This document shows positions 7,125 through 15,184 of a stretch of DNA of 33,347 bases, piece after piece; the first letter of the stretch is position 1; the number at the start of each line of letters is the position of its first letter. Origin of the DNA: Candidatus Methylacidiphilales bacterium (GTDB lineage Bacteria; Verrucomicrobiota; Verrucomicrobiia; Methylacidiphilales; CAZTYG01); NCBI GenBank assembly GCA_033875315.1, contig JANRJG010000016.1, forward strand, positions 1 through 33,347, in the 5' to 3' direction. The notes beneath the pieces were generated by a model that saw nothing but the letters and a program-made list of their open reading frames with translations, did not search any database and was not told the origin of the DNA. A program made the position numbers and the translations under genes.

Positions 7125-8075
7125 ATGTCCCGAATTCCCTTCGAACGCGTTGAGTGGGTGACCTTTGCCTTCCTTGGCGGCACCTTCCTTCTCACCCTGA
7201 CCGGCGTACCGCTCTACATCCTCACGTACGGCCTGAGCTGGTTCCATGTGGCCCTCTTCCTGGTCATGTTCTGTGCCACCGGCCTCAGCATCACCCTGGG
7301 CTACCACCGCCTCTTCGCCCACCGCGCCTTCGAGGCCACCTGGCCGATCCGCCTCTTCACCCTGGTCTTCGGGGCCGCCGCCTTCGAAAACTCCGTCCTG
7401 GACTGGGCCTCCGACCACCGCCGCCACCACAAACACACCGACACCGACGACGATCCCTACGACGCCAGCAAGGGTTTGCTCTGGTCGCACCTCGGCTGGA
7501 TGTTGTTCAAGCTCCGCCCCCTGCCCCCCTACGACAACGTGGCCGACCTGGCCAAGGATCCCCTGGTGCGCTGGCAGCACCGCAATTGGCACCTCATCGG
7601 AGCCTTTGTCGCTTTCGTCCTCCCCACGATCATCGGCTATTTCTGGGGCGGCTGGGAATGCGCCCTGGGGGCCTTCCTGATCGGCGGCGTGGCCCGCGTG
7701 GTCGCCGTCCAGCACTCCACCTTCTGCATCAATTCCCTTTGCCACTACATCGGCGACCAACCCTACTCGACCCGTTGCAGCGCCAAGGACAGTTGGATCA
7801 TGGCCCTGGTGACCTTCGGGGAAGGCTACCACAACTACCACCACGAATTCCCCAGCGACTACCGCAACGGGGTCCGCCCCTGGCAGTTTGATCCGACCAA
7901 ATGGCTCATCTGGACCTTCTCCAAGTTGGGTCTGGTCCGCAGCCTCCGCCGCATCCCGAACAAGCGCATCCAGGCCGCCGTCGTGGCCGAACGCACCCGC
8001 ACCGCGCCCCCGGCACCCGACGAGAACAACGAAGTCCTACCGATCGGCATCCTGCCGTTCACGGTCAAAGAATGA
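7125..8075 (+). CDS. Acyl-CoA / acyl-lipid delta-9 fatty acid desaturase
   Basis: The 316-residue membrane protein carries the three histidine boxes of the di-iron desaturase family. These are HRLFAH (61-66), HRRHH (97-101) and HNYHH (236-240), which bind the catalytic irons. Four hydrophobic membrane passes are visible in two pairs, near 12-55 and 155-190. The length and the third box fit stearoyl-CoA-type desaturases that introduce a cis double bond into saturated acyl chains using oxygen and an electron donor. That implies at least partly aerobic metabolism and membrane-fluidity control. The last 39 bases overlap the convergent WbuC-type gene. A palindromic operator candidate sits just upstream, and there is no strong ribosome-binding site. 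Confidence 0.93.
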   Translation: MSRIPFERVEWVTFAFLGGTFLLTLTGVPLYILTYGLSWFHVALFLVMFCATGLSITLGYHRLFAHRAFEATWPIRLFTLVFGAAAFENSVLDWASDHRRHHKHTDTDDDPYDASKGLLWSHLGWMLFKLRPLPPYDNVADLAKDPLVRWQHRNWHLIGAFVAFVLPTIIGYFWGGWECALGAFLIGGVARVVAVQHSTFCINSLCHYIGDQPYSTRCSAKDSWIMALVTFGEGYHNYHHEFPSDYRNGVRPWQFDPTKWLIWTFSKLGLVRSLRRIPNKRIQAAVVAERTRTAPPAPDENNEVLPIGILPFTVKE

Positions 8076-8570
8076 CTCGAGGCGGCGGAGATAATCCGCC
8101 GCCGCCGGACTGTCCTCAGCGGGGGACCATGCGCCGAATTCCTTGTCGGTCGAGGGATCGTAGGGTCCCGCTTTGATTTCCAGCATGACCGAATCCGGGG
8201 CCAGGGCGACCATGGTGTGCCAGACACCGGCATCGATGTCCGCCAGGCAGGCTCCGGCCATTCCCGCTTCCAAGCGCCAACCGCGCAGGATTTCTCCCTC
8301 CGGGGAAAATTCGAACAGCCCCATGCAACCCTGGATGACGGCCACGCATTCGATCCTTCCCGGAAGCGGATGGCGGTGCGGCCGGATGTAGGAACCCGGC
8401 TGGACGAAGTTGACCATGCGCTGCACCCCCTCGGCCCGGCGGTGCATGGGCAGCATGATACGCCCGCGTCGGCCCTGCCGTGATGCCAAGACCCCTTTTT
8501 GCATCCATGCGTCATTGAGGGCAAAGACCGGTCCCTCCGGACCGGGAAGCGAGAGGGCGTCGGTGGGCAT
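8037..8570 (-). CDS. WbuC-family cupin-fold metalloprotein
   Basis: The 177-residue product matches the WbuC cupin type found in O-antigen and other surface-polysaccharide loci. The N-terminal half has NDAWMQKGVLASRQ and GRIMLPMHRRAEGVQRM. It is followed by the cupin metal site FVQPGSYIRPHRHP with IECVAVIQG, and a second cupin motif contains an AGVWHTMVAL histidine. The biochemical role of WbuC proteins is not known to me; a sugar-modifying or binding role is usually supposed from context. The ATG at 8570 is chosen over longer in-frame starts because the conserved region begins just after it. The 3' end overlaps the desaturase gene by 39 bases, tail to tail. The 5' end faces the ferredoxin-cyclase gene across 154 bases. 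Confidence 0.85.
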   Translation of the reverse strand: MPTDALSLPGPEGPVFALNDAWMQKGVLASRQGRRGRIMLPMHRRAEGVQRMVNFVQPGSYIRPHRHPLPGRIECVAVIQGCMGLFEFSPEGEILRGWRLEAGMAGACLADIDAGVWHTMVALAPDSVMLEIKAGPYDPSTDKEFGAWSPAEDSPAAADYLRRLESFFDRERQDADR

Positions 8571-8640
8571 GCCCCAACTTTGGGAGCACGGTTGGATTTC
8601 GTCAGCACCAAATCCGTTCCCGGATTGATCCACCGGCCTC

Positions 8641-8666
8641 GTCGCACAAGATCGAGTGTCGCACAA
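8641..8666. promoter_or_regulatory. Direct repeat GTCGCACAA x2 in the wbuC/cyclase divergent gap
   Basis: GTCGCACAA occurs exactly at 8641-8649 and 8658-8666, with an 8-base spacer (17 bases start to start). It lies between two divergent genes, which makes a shared regulator site possible. No matching -35/-10 pair could be fixed. Confidence 0.35.
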
Positions 8667-8724
8667 ATTCCCGCGCTGGCCTATGCTGGTGCGCGCGCCC
8701 CAACCTCCCAGGATTTTCCAACCC

Positions 8725-9648
8725 ATGCACCCGGTTCAATTTCTGCCAGACAACACCACCGCCTCCGCCCAGGGCCTGTCTGTTTTGGAAACCGCCCTTC
8801 GTCACGGGATTCCGCTGACCCATGCCTGTGGGGGCGAGGCGAAATGTTCCACCTGCCGCGTCATGATCCTTGAGGGCGGGAACCATTGCCACCCGCCCGG
8901 GCCAGCCGAAGCCGCACTCACCCAAAGACTGGGCTTTGCCGGAGACGTCCGCCTGGCTTGTCAAATCAGGCCGACCGGACCGATGACGGTCCGGCGTCTT
9001 GTTTTGGACGAAACCGATATCCGCCTGGCCACATCCCCTTTGCCTTCCGGATGGCCCGAGGCGGTGGGCGAAGAAAAACACCTGGCTGTCCTCTTCTCCG
9101 ATATCCGTGGCTTCACCCGCATGTCCCAGCGCATGCTCCCCTACGACATCGTCCATGCCCTCAACCGCCACTATGAAGCCATGGGAGCCATCCTCGGACG
9201 TCATGGGGGCATGATCAACAACATCATGGGCGACGGCCTCATGGTCCTCTTCGAGCACATGGAGAACACCGACCATCCCGCGCTCCGGGCCACCCGCGCG
9301 GCCGTGGAGATGCGCCAGGCCGTGGCCTCCTCCGGCAAACCCTATTTCGCACATGCCTACGGGGTGGAACTCGCCATCGGGGTCGGCATCGATTACGGAA
9401 GAGTCATTGCCGGCGGCATCGGACAAGCGGAAAGCCGCCGCATGACCGTCATCGGTGAAACGGTCAACACCGCCAGCCGCATCGAATCGGCCAACAAGGA
9501 AACCGGCACCACCGTGCTGGTTTCGGATGCCGTGCAGGCGGCCTGCGGACCGGCCTTCTTGTGGCGGCCCCATCCCGACACACGCCTCCCGGGGATCAAC
9601 CCCGCGGTCACCCTTTACGAGCCGCTCAGCGACAATAATCCATCGTAA
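8725..9648 (+). CDS. [2Fe-2S] ferredoxin fused to a class III adenylate/guanylate cyclase
   Basis: The 307-residue product has two domains. Residues 1-95 form a ferredoxin with Cys35, Cys41, Cys44 and Cys79 as cluster ligands; the C-x5-C-x2-C spacing is that of adrenodoxin-like rather than plant-type ferredoxins. Residues 115-300 form a class III nucleotide cyclase. Metal-binding Asp126 is in FSDIRGFT and Asp170 is in IMGDG, and the transition-state Asn and Arg are in VNTASR. The residue that is normally Lys for adenine selection is Asn166, while the partner Thr (TVIG) is kept, so the product nucleotide is uncertain. The fusion suggests redox- or iron-controlled synthesis of cAMP or cGMP in the cytoplasm. 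The ATG at 8725 is chosen because the ferredoxin strand begins immediately. The gene end overlaps the convergent GT4 gene by 34 bases. Confidence 0.88.
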   Translation: MHPVQFLPDNTTASAQGLSVLETALRHGIPLTHACGGEAKCSTCRVMILEGGNHCHPPGPAEAALTQRLGFAGDVRLACQIRPTGPMTVRRLVLDETDIRLATSPLPSGWPEAVGEEKHLAVLFSDIRGFTRMSQRMLPYDIVHALNRHYEAMGAILGRHGGMINNIMGDGLMVLFEHMENTDHPALRATRAAVEMRQAVASSGKPYFAHAYGVELAIGVGIDYGRVIAGGIGQAESRRMTVIGETVNTASRIESANKETGTTVLVSDAVQAACGPAFLWRPHPDTRLPGINPAVTLYEPLSDNNPS

Positions 9649-10727
9649 ACCGCCGCGGTGCGTTCGATCTGGCGGCGGAAAGTCAGTTCTTCCACGGCAA
9701 ATCGCCGCGCCTCCTCCGCCATCACACGGGTCGCCTCCTGGTCCCGGAATACCGCGCGGATCGCCGCCGCGAGCGCCTCGGGGTCACCGGGTTCCACCAC
9801 CCGCCCGCGAACCCCGTCCTCCACCACCTCGGTCAGTCCACCCGCGCTCGAACTCACCACCGGCGTGCCGACCAGCATGGCCTGGGGGAGCACCTGGGAC
9901 GTGGCCTCGTTCTTGAGCGAGGGCAGGACGCACACGGACATGGCTTTCATCAATTCGGGCACATCGGCGCGGTGACCCAGGAGACGCACACAGGAGGTCA
10001 GGTCCCACTCCCGGATCCATTGCTCGATGTTCTGCCGGGTCGGCCCGTCACCGACGATGAGGAAGACCATACCCGGGTCCTCGGCATGGAGCAGACGGGC
10101 GGCGCGCAGGAAGAATTCGTGGCCTTTCCAGCTGCGCAAGACCGCCACCATGCCCACCACGCGGTCGCCGGGGTGCAATCCGAGTTCCGCCCGCACGGGG
10201 GCGGCATCCACCCCGGGATGGAAGCGGGCTTCGTCCGCCCCTGCGGGAACCGAGACATGTCTTGAGGGATCGCCCGCCCCTGCGGCCAGTAGTTGCTCGC
10301 GGATGTGTCTTCCGCTGGAAATGACCCGGTCGGCCAGGACCGAGTAAACAAGCCGGGCATTGAGCCCGCCGCGGACGTGCGAGGAAAGGTGCCGACTGCG
10401 CACCACCGGAACACCGGCCAGTCGTGCGGCCATTCCCGCGCACCAGCCATCAACCGAGCTGTGGGTGTGAACGATCTGCACCCCGTGGGCGCGCAGCATG
10501 CGGCTCAGCCGCCAAGCCGTCCAGAGATCCGCGGGCCCACGGAACGGCAGATGGTCGACGGGGAATTCCAGTTTCGTGGCCTCTTCGCCGATGCGCGATC
10601 CCGCACGGCAGGCCAACCGTACGCGGTAACCCAAACGCCGGAACTCCCGCATTTCCTGGACGATGCGGATTTCCTGTCCGCCCCAGCCCATGGACCATTC
10701 CGTGTGCAATAACGATATGCCCGCCAT
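9615..10727 (-). CDS. GT4-family glycosyltransferase
   Basis: The 370-residue product is a GT-B fold retaining transferase. The N-terminal half has the acceptor-side glycine-rich entry MGWGGQEIRI and IVHTHSSVDGWCAG. The C-terminal half has VGMVAVLRSWKGHEFFL, the VGDGPTRQNIE turn and VCVLPSLKNEATSQVLPQAM, where the E-x7-E-like sugar-nucleotide site lies. TPVVSSSAGGLTEVV completes the PF00534 pattern. It probably adds a hexose to a surface glycan. The ATG at 10727 begins exactly at the first beta strand; longer in-frame starts up to 10946 would add an unconserved extension. It overlaps the cyclase gene by 34 bases at the 3' end and has nearly 800 bases of unassigned DNA upstream. Confidence 0.88.
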   Translation of the reverse strand: MAGISLLHTEWSMGWGGQEIRIVQEMREFRRLGYRVRLACRAGSRIGEEATKLEFPVDHLPFRGPADLWTAWRLSRMLRAHGVQIVHTHSSVDGWCAGMAARLAGVPVVRSRHLSSHVRGGLNARLVYSVLADRVISSGRHIREQLLAAGAGDPSRHVSVPAGADEARFHPGVDAAPVRAELGLHPGDRVVGMVAVLRSWKGHEFFLRAARLLHAEDPGMVFLIVGDGPTRQNIEQWIREWDLTSCVRLLGHRADVPELMKAMSVCVLPSLKNEATSQVLPQAMLVGTPVVSSSAGGLTEVVEDGVRGRVVEPGDPEALAAAIRAVFRDQEATRVMAEEARRFAVEELTFRRQIERTAAVYDGLLSLSGS

Positions 10728-11520
10728 CGGGATGTTCTGCCACAGGGCAGGCGGGGTGGGAAGCGCGAACGCATTCACACCCCGGCGAGCCACACCTTCA
10801 AGCGGCGCAGGTCGTCCCTGCAACCCGGAACCTTCCCCAGTGGTGCCCGAACGGATATCTTTTACCAGTAAGACCGAATAACGGAACAAGGCGGATTTCA
10901 GGATCGTCGCCTGATCCGAGTGCGTTCGCCCCACATCCCGCTTCATCTTTTTTATTGGGCATAAGGATATAATAGGGTCTTGCTAGATCTCCCGCATCAC
11001 CGGGTCGGCGACGTGGTCCCCGGTTTTTCCTCCTCCAGGCGACTGTCCCTAATGACTCCTCTCCCGCGAGAGAAAACGCACCAAATCTGTTCTTGATGGA
11101 GAAGGCGTTGCACCGGATATGAACGAACTCGGTGGTTTCGGTGCGGCCGTATGCAGGAATCGGATGGGATGAGATCAGCCAGGTGGGGCACGTCCCCCCA
11201 GCCGGCACGGCCGTGGCAGCATGATCCACCCACCTAGTGGAGCGGGAGGCTGCCGCCCCCGCCAACCTTTCTCCTTTGAAATCGAACCCGGGCCCGGTCG
11301 TCCCCGACAGCGACCAAAGTTGGGATTATACGGGACTTGTTTATCATAGGACCGGTCGACCGAAGCACGGAACTTCAAAATCGGGTTTGCCATTCCAAAC
11401 CGTGTTTCGTAGGGTATACCTTTGTGCGGTGATAAGCGCTGCACCTGATTCTTTTGTGATCCCCCTCTCTTTATTTGACTGCCGGACAGCAGTGGGCTTC
11501 ACAAGCGACTTGGCACGGTG
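10728..11520. other. Long intergenic region with several hairpins, no convincing gene
   Basis: This 790-base gap separates the divergent GT4 and ABC-exporter genes. I see no frame with protein-like composition. It holds a TATAAT at 10968-10973, a GC-rich hairpin plus T-run at 10999-11028, a perfect 10-base palindrome CACGGCCGTG at 11206-11215, and a two-level stem at 11215-11254 (GGCAGC/GCTGCC outside, CCAC-CTA-GTGG inside). The words near 11240-11258 (GGAGCGGGAGGCTGCCGCC) resemble mobile intergenic repeat text. The region is longer than the other gaps in the window. Confidence 0.45.
10999..11028 (+). terminator. Possible rho-independent terminator
   Basis: ACCGGG (10999-11004) and CCCGGT (11019-11024) form a six-pair GC-rich stem with a 14-base loop, followed directly by TTTT. 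No + strand gene ends nearby, so it would end either a short transcript from the TATAAT at 10968 or antisense transcription from far upstream. The assignment is weak. Confidence 0.3.
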
Positions 11521-13431
11521 ATGGCGCGTTCCGCACAGACCCCATTCCCGGTTGAGAAGGCCCCCTTCCGCCTGCCTCCTTATGTTGGCCTGGCCCTGAA
11601 ATACATCCGTCTCTACCAGTCGCGCTTGATCACAGGCGTCTTGCTGGCGTCCCTTTATGCCATGTTCAGTGGATTGATGGTCTTCGCCGCGAAGGATCTG
11701 GTCAACCGCGTCAGCCCTCAGCCTGAAGAGCAGAAAGTTGTTGCAGCGTCATCTTCCCTGCCCCGGCCCGCCTCGCAATTGCAGGCTTTCGGTCGTGAAA
11801 TCTACAAGCACACATCGGATTGGTTGCCGCGCAAAGGGGTACCCTTGGACTGGAAGCAGTGTGTTGGGGGATTCCTGATCCTGCCCCTCTTGGCGGTGAT
11901 ACGGGGCAGCCTCAATTATTCCAGCACCTATTACTTGAAGTGGGTCGGTACCCGGCTCATTGCCGACATGGGCTACGAAATGATGGCCCTCATCCAGCGT
12001 CTTTCCCTTGATTTCTTCAACACCACCAAACGAAGCGAAATCATCGAGCGGGTCAAGGTGGACACCAAGCAATTGTATTTTTGTATCGAGGCCAGCCTCA
12101 CCGATGCAATCAAGGAACCCCTCACCCTCTTGGCCCTCCTGGCCGCACTCATATACAGCGACCCCAGACTGACTTTTTTCGCGGTGATCTTCATGCCCAT
12201 GTGTCTGCTGCCCGCCATCATCCTCGGCCGGAAAGTGCGCCTTTCGAAGAAAAGCTTCCGTAAAGCCACCGTGGCCCAGACGGGAATATTGTTGGAAGCC
12301 CTGCAAAATGTGCGCGCTGTCAAAGCATTCGCCCTGGAAGACCAGCAACTGGAAGAATACCGCAAGTTCAACCGCAAATCCATCAGCCATGGGATGCGCG
12401 CCACGCGCGCCACTGAGTTGCTCAACCCGGTGATCGAGGTCATGTCGATGATCGGAGTAACCGGCGTGATCATGTACATCATCTGGTCGGGCTTGGAAAT
12501 GTCCGATCTGGCCGGCTTCGTCACCGCGATGATTCTCGCTTTCGGCTCGATCCGCAAGCTGGGCAACCTCCACATGCGTTACCAGGCTTCCCGCGTCAGT
12601 CTGGAGCGGTTGAGTGAAACCCTCTTGATGGAGCCCACGATCCGCGAGAAACCCGCCGCCGTTTCTCCTCCGCGTTTCGACGGGGATATCGTTTTCCAGG
12701 ACGTGTTCTTTTCATACGGAGAAAAAAATATCCTCGAGCGTATCAACCTGCGCATTCCGTTCGGACAACGCGTGGGCATCGTCGGACCCAGCGGCGGCGG
12801 GAAGAGCACACTCATCAACCTTCTCGGTCGTTTCTACGATGTCTCGTCCGGTTCGATCACGCTGGGTGGGCACGATGTTCGCGATGTCACTTTTGCCTGG
12901 CTTCGCGGGCAAATGGCCTTCGTCGGCCAGGAAACCCTTCTCTTCAATCGTTCCGTTGCGGAAAACATCGCCATGGGACGCGTGGGGGCCTCCCGCGATG
13001 AAGTGATGGAAGCCGCCCGGCTGGCCCAGGCCGATTTGTTCATACGTGAGTTACCCGATGGATACGACACCGTCATCGGCGAACAGGGTGTTCTGCTTTC
13101 CGGGGGCCAACGTCAGCGCATCTGTCTGGCCCGGGCCTTTGTCCGCAAAGCCCCCATCCTGGTGCTCGACGAGGCCACCGCTTCACTCGATTCCAAAATT
13201 GAGGCCGCAGTCCAGACTGGAATTGATTCCCTCAGCCGGGACAGCACAGTTCTCTGCGTCGCCCACCGCTTGGGAACATTGAAGCACTTTGACCGAATCA
13301 TCGTCCTGCGAGATGGGGAGATCATCCAGGATGGGACCTTTGCTGGCTTACTTCAACAAGACGGCCTCTTCGCCAACTTGGCGAGCCACCAAGGTTTGAC
13401 TGTTTCGCTCTCCCCTCCATTACATCACTAG
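11521..13431 (+). CDS. ABC exporter with fused membrane and ATPase domains, MsbA-like
   Basis: The 636-residue half-transporter has an N-terminal six-helix exporter domain (about 25-345) and a C-terminal ATPase. GPSGGGKST near 422-430 is Walker A, LSGGQRQR near 526-533 is the ABC signature, and ILVLDEATASLD near 545 is Walker B; VAHRLGTL supplies the switch His. Its layout and length are those of MsbA-type lipid or lipopolysaccharide flippases and related polysaccharide or peptide exporters, working as homodimers in the inner membrane. An unusually long soluble loop (about 62-100) follows the first helix. Neighbouring glycosyltransferases make a lipid-linked glycan the likely cargo. The ATG at 11521 is preceded in frame by GTG at 11518, and either could start. 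The ribosome-binding site is weak. Confidence 0.9.
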   Translation: MARSAQTPFPVEKAPFRLPPYVGLALKYIRLYQSRLITGVLLASLYAMFSGLMVFAAKDLVNRVSPQPEEQKVVAASSSLPRPASQLQAFGREIYKHTSDWLPRKGVPLDWKQCVGGFLILPLLAVIRGSLNYSSTYYLKWVGTRLIADMGYEMMALIQRLSLDFFNTTKRSEIIERVKVDTKQLYFCIEASLTDAIKEPLTLLALLAALIYSDPRLTFFAVIFMPMCLLPAIILGRKVRLSKKSFRKATVAQTGILLEALQNVRAVKAFALEDQQLEEYRKFNRKSISHGMRATRATELLNPVIEVMSMIGVTGVIMYIIWSGLEMSDLAGFVTAMILAFGSIRKLGNLHMRYQASRVSLERLSETLLMEPTIREKPAAVSPPRFDGDIVFQDVFFSYGEKNILERINLRIPFGQRVGIVGPSGGGKSTLINLLGRFYDVSSGSITLGGHDVRDVTFAWLRGQMAFVGQETLLFNRSVAENIAMGRVGASRDEVMEAARLAQADLFIRELPDGYDTVIGEQGVLLSGGQRQRICLARAFVRKAPILVLDEATASLDSKIEAAVQTGIDSLSRDSTVLCVAHRLGTLKHFDRIIVLRDGEIIQDGTFAGLLQQDGLFANLASHQGLTVSLSPPLHH

Positions 13432-13713
13432 TCTGTTCCACTTCTGCATGCACCAATAACGACTGATTTCAGGAGCAGTACCCGTCATTGTTTTTGCTGG
13501 CAAAGATATGACCTTCTACAAACCCAAATCCCAATTGAACTATGACTTTCTCTTGTTTTGCTGGTAAATCTTCAAACCAGAAGCCCTTCTTCTCCTTTTC
13601 TTGAAGTCGGCAATCGAAGGCTGATTTTCCCCAGGAACCGCATCGGTTTGTTTCTATCGTCATTCATTCTGTCTTATTGTCCCAACTCAAATGCCGATCA
13701 AATAAGTTTATTC
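13432..13713. other. AT-rich gap before the sulfotransferase pair
   Basis: No gene or clear terminator is seen after the exporter. Base composition shifts to AT-rich part-way through the gap, marking the left border of the atypical segment. Confidence 0.4.
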
Positions 13714-14448
13714 ATGAATAGAATGATAAAGTTTTACCCTTCTCGACTGGCGGTATATGGCAAAAACATGTTGCGTGAGGCATTGAATTGCGCCAAGAAC
13801 GGCCGAGAAGGACGCATTTACAACAACAAACGTATACTCCACGATTATAAGTGCATTTTCATTCATATTCCCAAAACGGCCGGCACCAGCGTAAGTCGCG
13901 CTCTTTTTGAGCTGCCCAAGACGATCGACACGGAGTATCCCAGGAGCATTCGCAAGTTGCGCTTTAAACATCTCAAGGCCACAGCTGTAAAGTCCTATTT
14001 GGGTGACGAAACATGGAATCGCCATTTTTCTTTTGCCTTTGTGCGCAACCCTTGGGACCTGATGGTCTCCTCATATAACTGGTGGGTGCAGAAAGCTTCT
14101 CATGATCCCACTTTTAAAGATAGAATTGGAAGCAGTGAGTGGCTATCAAATTTTGAAAGTTTTATTTTCTCTCCTTTCGGGAGATTCAAGCTCAATGAGC
14201 TGGAAGGAAACATGCTGGATTGGGTCACCGAAAATGGGGATATTATTGTTGATTACGTGGGAAAAGTTGAGACGTTTAACTCGGATTGGGCCGCTATTTG
14301 CCACAAAATAAACGCTCCCTTCCGACCCATGCCATGTCTCAACTCAACCATACGACTTGATTATCGGCAGTATTATAATTCGCGAACGCGCGCCGCGATC
14401 GCCGAGCGATTTCACAGGGAAATTGAGTTGTTTGAATACAAGTATTAA
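13714..14448 (+). CDS. Sulfotransferase-family protein (Sulfotransfer_2 type)
   Basis: The 244-residue product contains FIHIPKTAGTS near residues 49-59, the 5'-phosphosulfate loop that grips the PAPS sulfate donor. FAFVRNPWDLMVSSYNWW near 107-124 supplies the Arg and Ser that bind the donor's 3'-phosphate. This arrangement matches carbohydrate sulfotransferases of the chondroitin/heparan 2-O type, so the acceptor is probably a surface sugar. The ATG at 13714 is the first plausible start; an alternative is the ATG at 13723. No good ribosome-binding site is visible. DNA here is visibly AT-richer than the flanking genes, suggesting transfer from another genome. The next sulfotransferase gene follows after 18 bases with a strong ribosome-binding site, so the pair is probably one unit. 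Confidence 0.85.
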   Translation: MNRMIKFYPSRLAVYGKNMLREALNCAKNGREGRIYNNKRILHDYKCIFIHIPKTAGTSVSRALFELPKTIDTEYPRSIRKLRFKHLKATAVKSYLGDETWNRHFSFAFVRNPWDLMVSSYNWWVQKASHDPTFKDRIGSSEWLSNFESFIFSPFGRFKLNELEGNMLDWVTENGDIIVDYVGKVETFNSDWAAICHKINAPFRPMPCLNSTIRLDYRQYYNSRTRAAIAERFHREIELFEYKY

Positions 14449-14466
14449 CGTATCTGAAAGGAGTAT

Positions 14467-15135
14467 ATGAGCCTTGTCACCGGTCGTAAGGTATTCGGAA
14501 TTGGTTTTCAGAAGTCTGGAACTACAAGCTTGGCGCATGCAATGCGGTATTTGGGATTTCACAATATACCTGCAGTCGGTTATAGACTGGAATTTTTAGA
14601 AGGAATCTCGCGGGGTGTGCATCCTGGTGAACTTACGAAAATTTTAGAGCCCTGGAACTTTCTACGTGATAACCCATTTTTTTGGCCCAAACTGCCATCC
14701 ACGGGTGCTCCTTTTTATCAATGGGCAAATCAGCAGTACCCCGATGCCCTTTTCATTCTTACTAAACGAATTTCGGCTAGTGCTTGGCAGAGGAGTATGA
14801 TTACGCACATGGAGAGGGGTGGCCACTACCCTAAGGGACCCTTAAAAGGCTCCGATATTTACAAGAAACGTATGTTAGTATATGGCCAGGAAGCCGTTGA
14901 CTCGATGGATATTTCACTTTTTACCAAAGTATATGAGACTTACAACAAAGAGGCCAGGGACTACCTTTCTACCTTTGCAAAAGGACGCTGGATTGAACTT
15001 TGCTGGGAAGAAGGACACGGGTGGACAGAATTATGTCGATTTTTGTCTGTTCGTAAGCCTTGGTTTCGTCCCTTTCCAAGTTCCAATAAAACTAACTACG
15101 CAAAGCACAAAAAAACAATCGAAGAGGATACCTGA
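14467..15135 (+). CDS. Sulfotransferase-like protein
   Basis: The 222-residue product begins with KVFGIGFQKSGTTSLAHAM (residues 8-26). This is the P-loop-like 5'-PSB motif of the sulfotransferase superfamily, with Lys16 as the expected PAPS-sulfate contact. ALFILTKRISASAWQRS near 98-114 fits the 3'-phosphate-binding strand and helix, with Arg and Ser in place. It is closest in style to the short bacterial proteins annotated simply as sulfotransferase family proteins, whose acceptors are mostly unknown. AAGGAG with 6 bases spacing precedes the ATG, the clearest ribosome-binding site in this part of the window. The gene is AT-rich like its partner and ends inside a small hairpin (15125-15146). 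Sugar sulfation is inferred from the glycan context. Confidence 0.8.
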   Translation: MSLVTGRKVFGIGFQKSGTTSLAHAMRYLGFHNIPAVGYRLEFLEGISRGVHPGELTKILEPWNFLRDNPFFWPKLPSTGAPFYQWANQQYPDALFILTKRISASAWQRSMITHMERGGHYPKGPLKGSDIYKKRMLVYGQEAVDSMDISLFTKVYETYNKEARDYLSTFAKGRWIELCWEEGHGWTELCRFLSVRKPWFRPFPSSNKTNYAKHKKTIEEDT

Positions 15136-15146
15136 TTGGGTATCCT
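15125..15146. other. Hairpin over the stop codon of the second sulfotransferase gene
   Basis: AGGATACC (15125-15132) and GGTATCCT (15139-15146) form a perfect eight-pair stem with a six-base loop that includes the TGA stop. No T-tract follows, so it may protect the mRNA end rather than stop transcription. Confidence 0.45.
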
Positions 15147-15184
15147 GTGGCTTATCAGCCTAGAGCCATTCCGGTATTGATTGA

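Noticed and set aside
11237-11521. 94-codon frame before the exporter gene
   Set aside because: It begins at a weak GTG in hairpin-rich DNA, and no domain or composition bias supports it.
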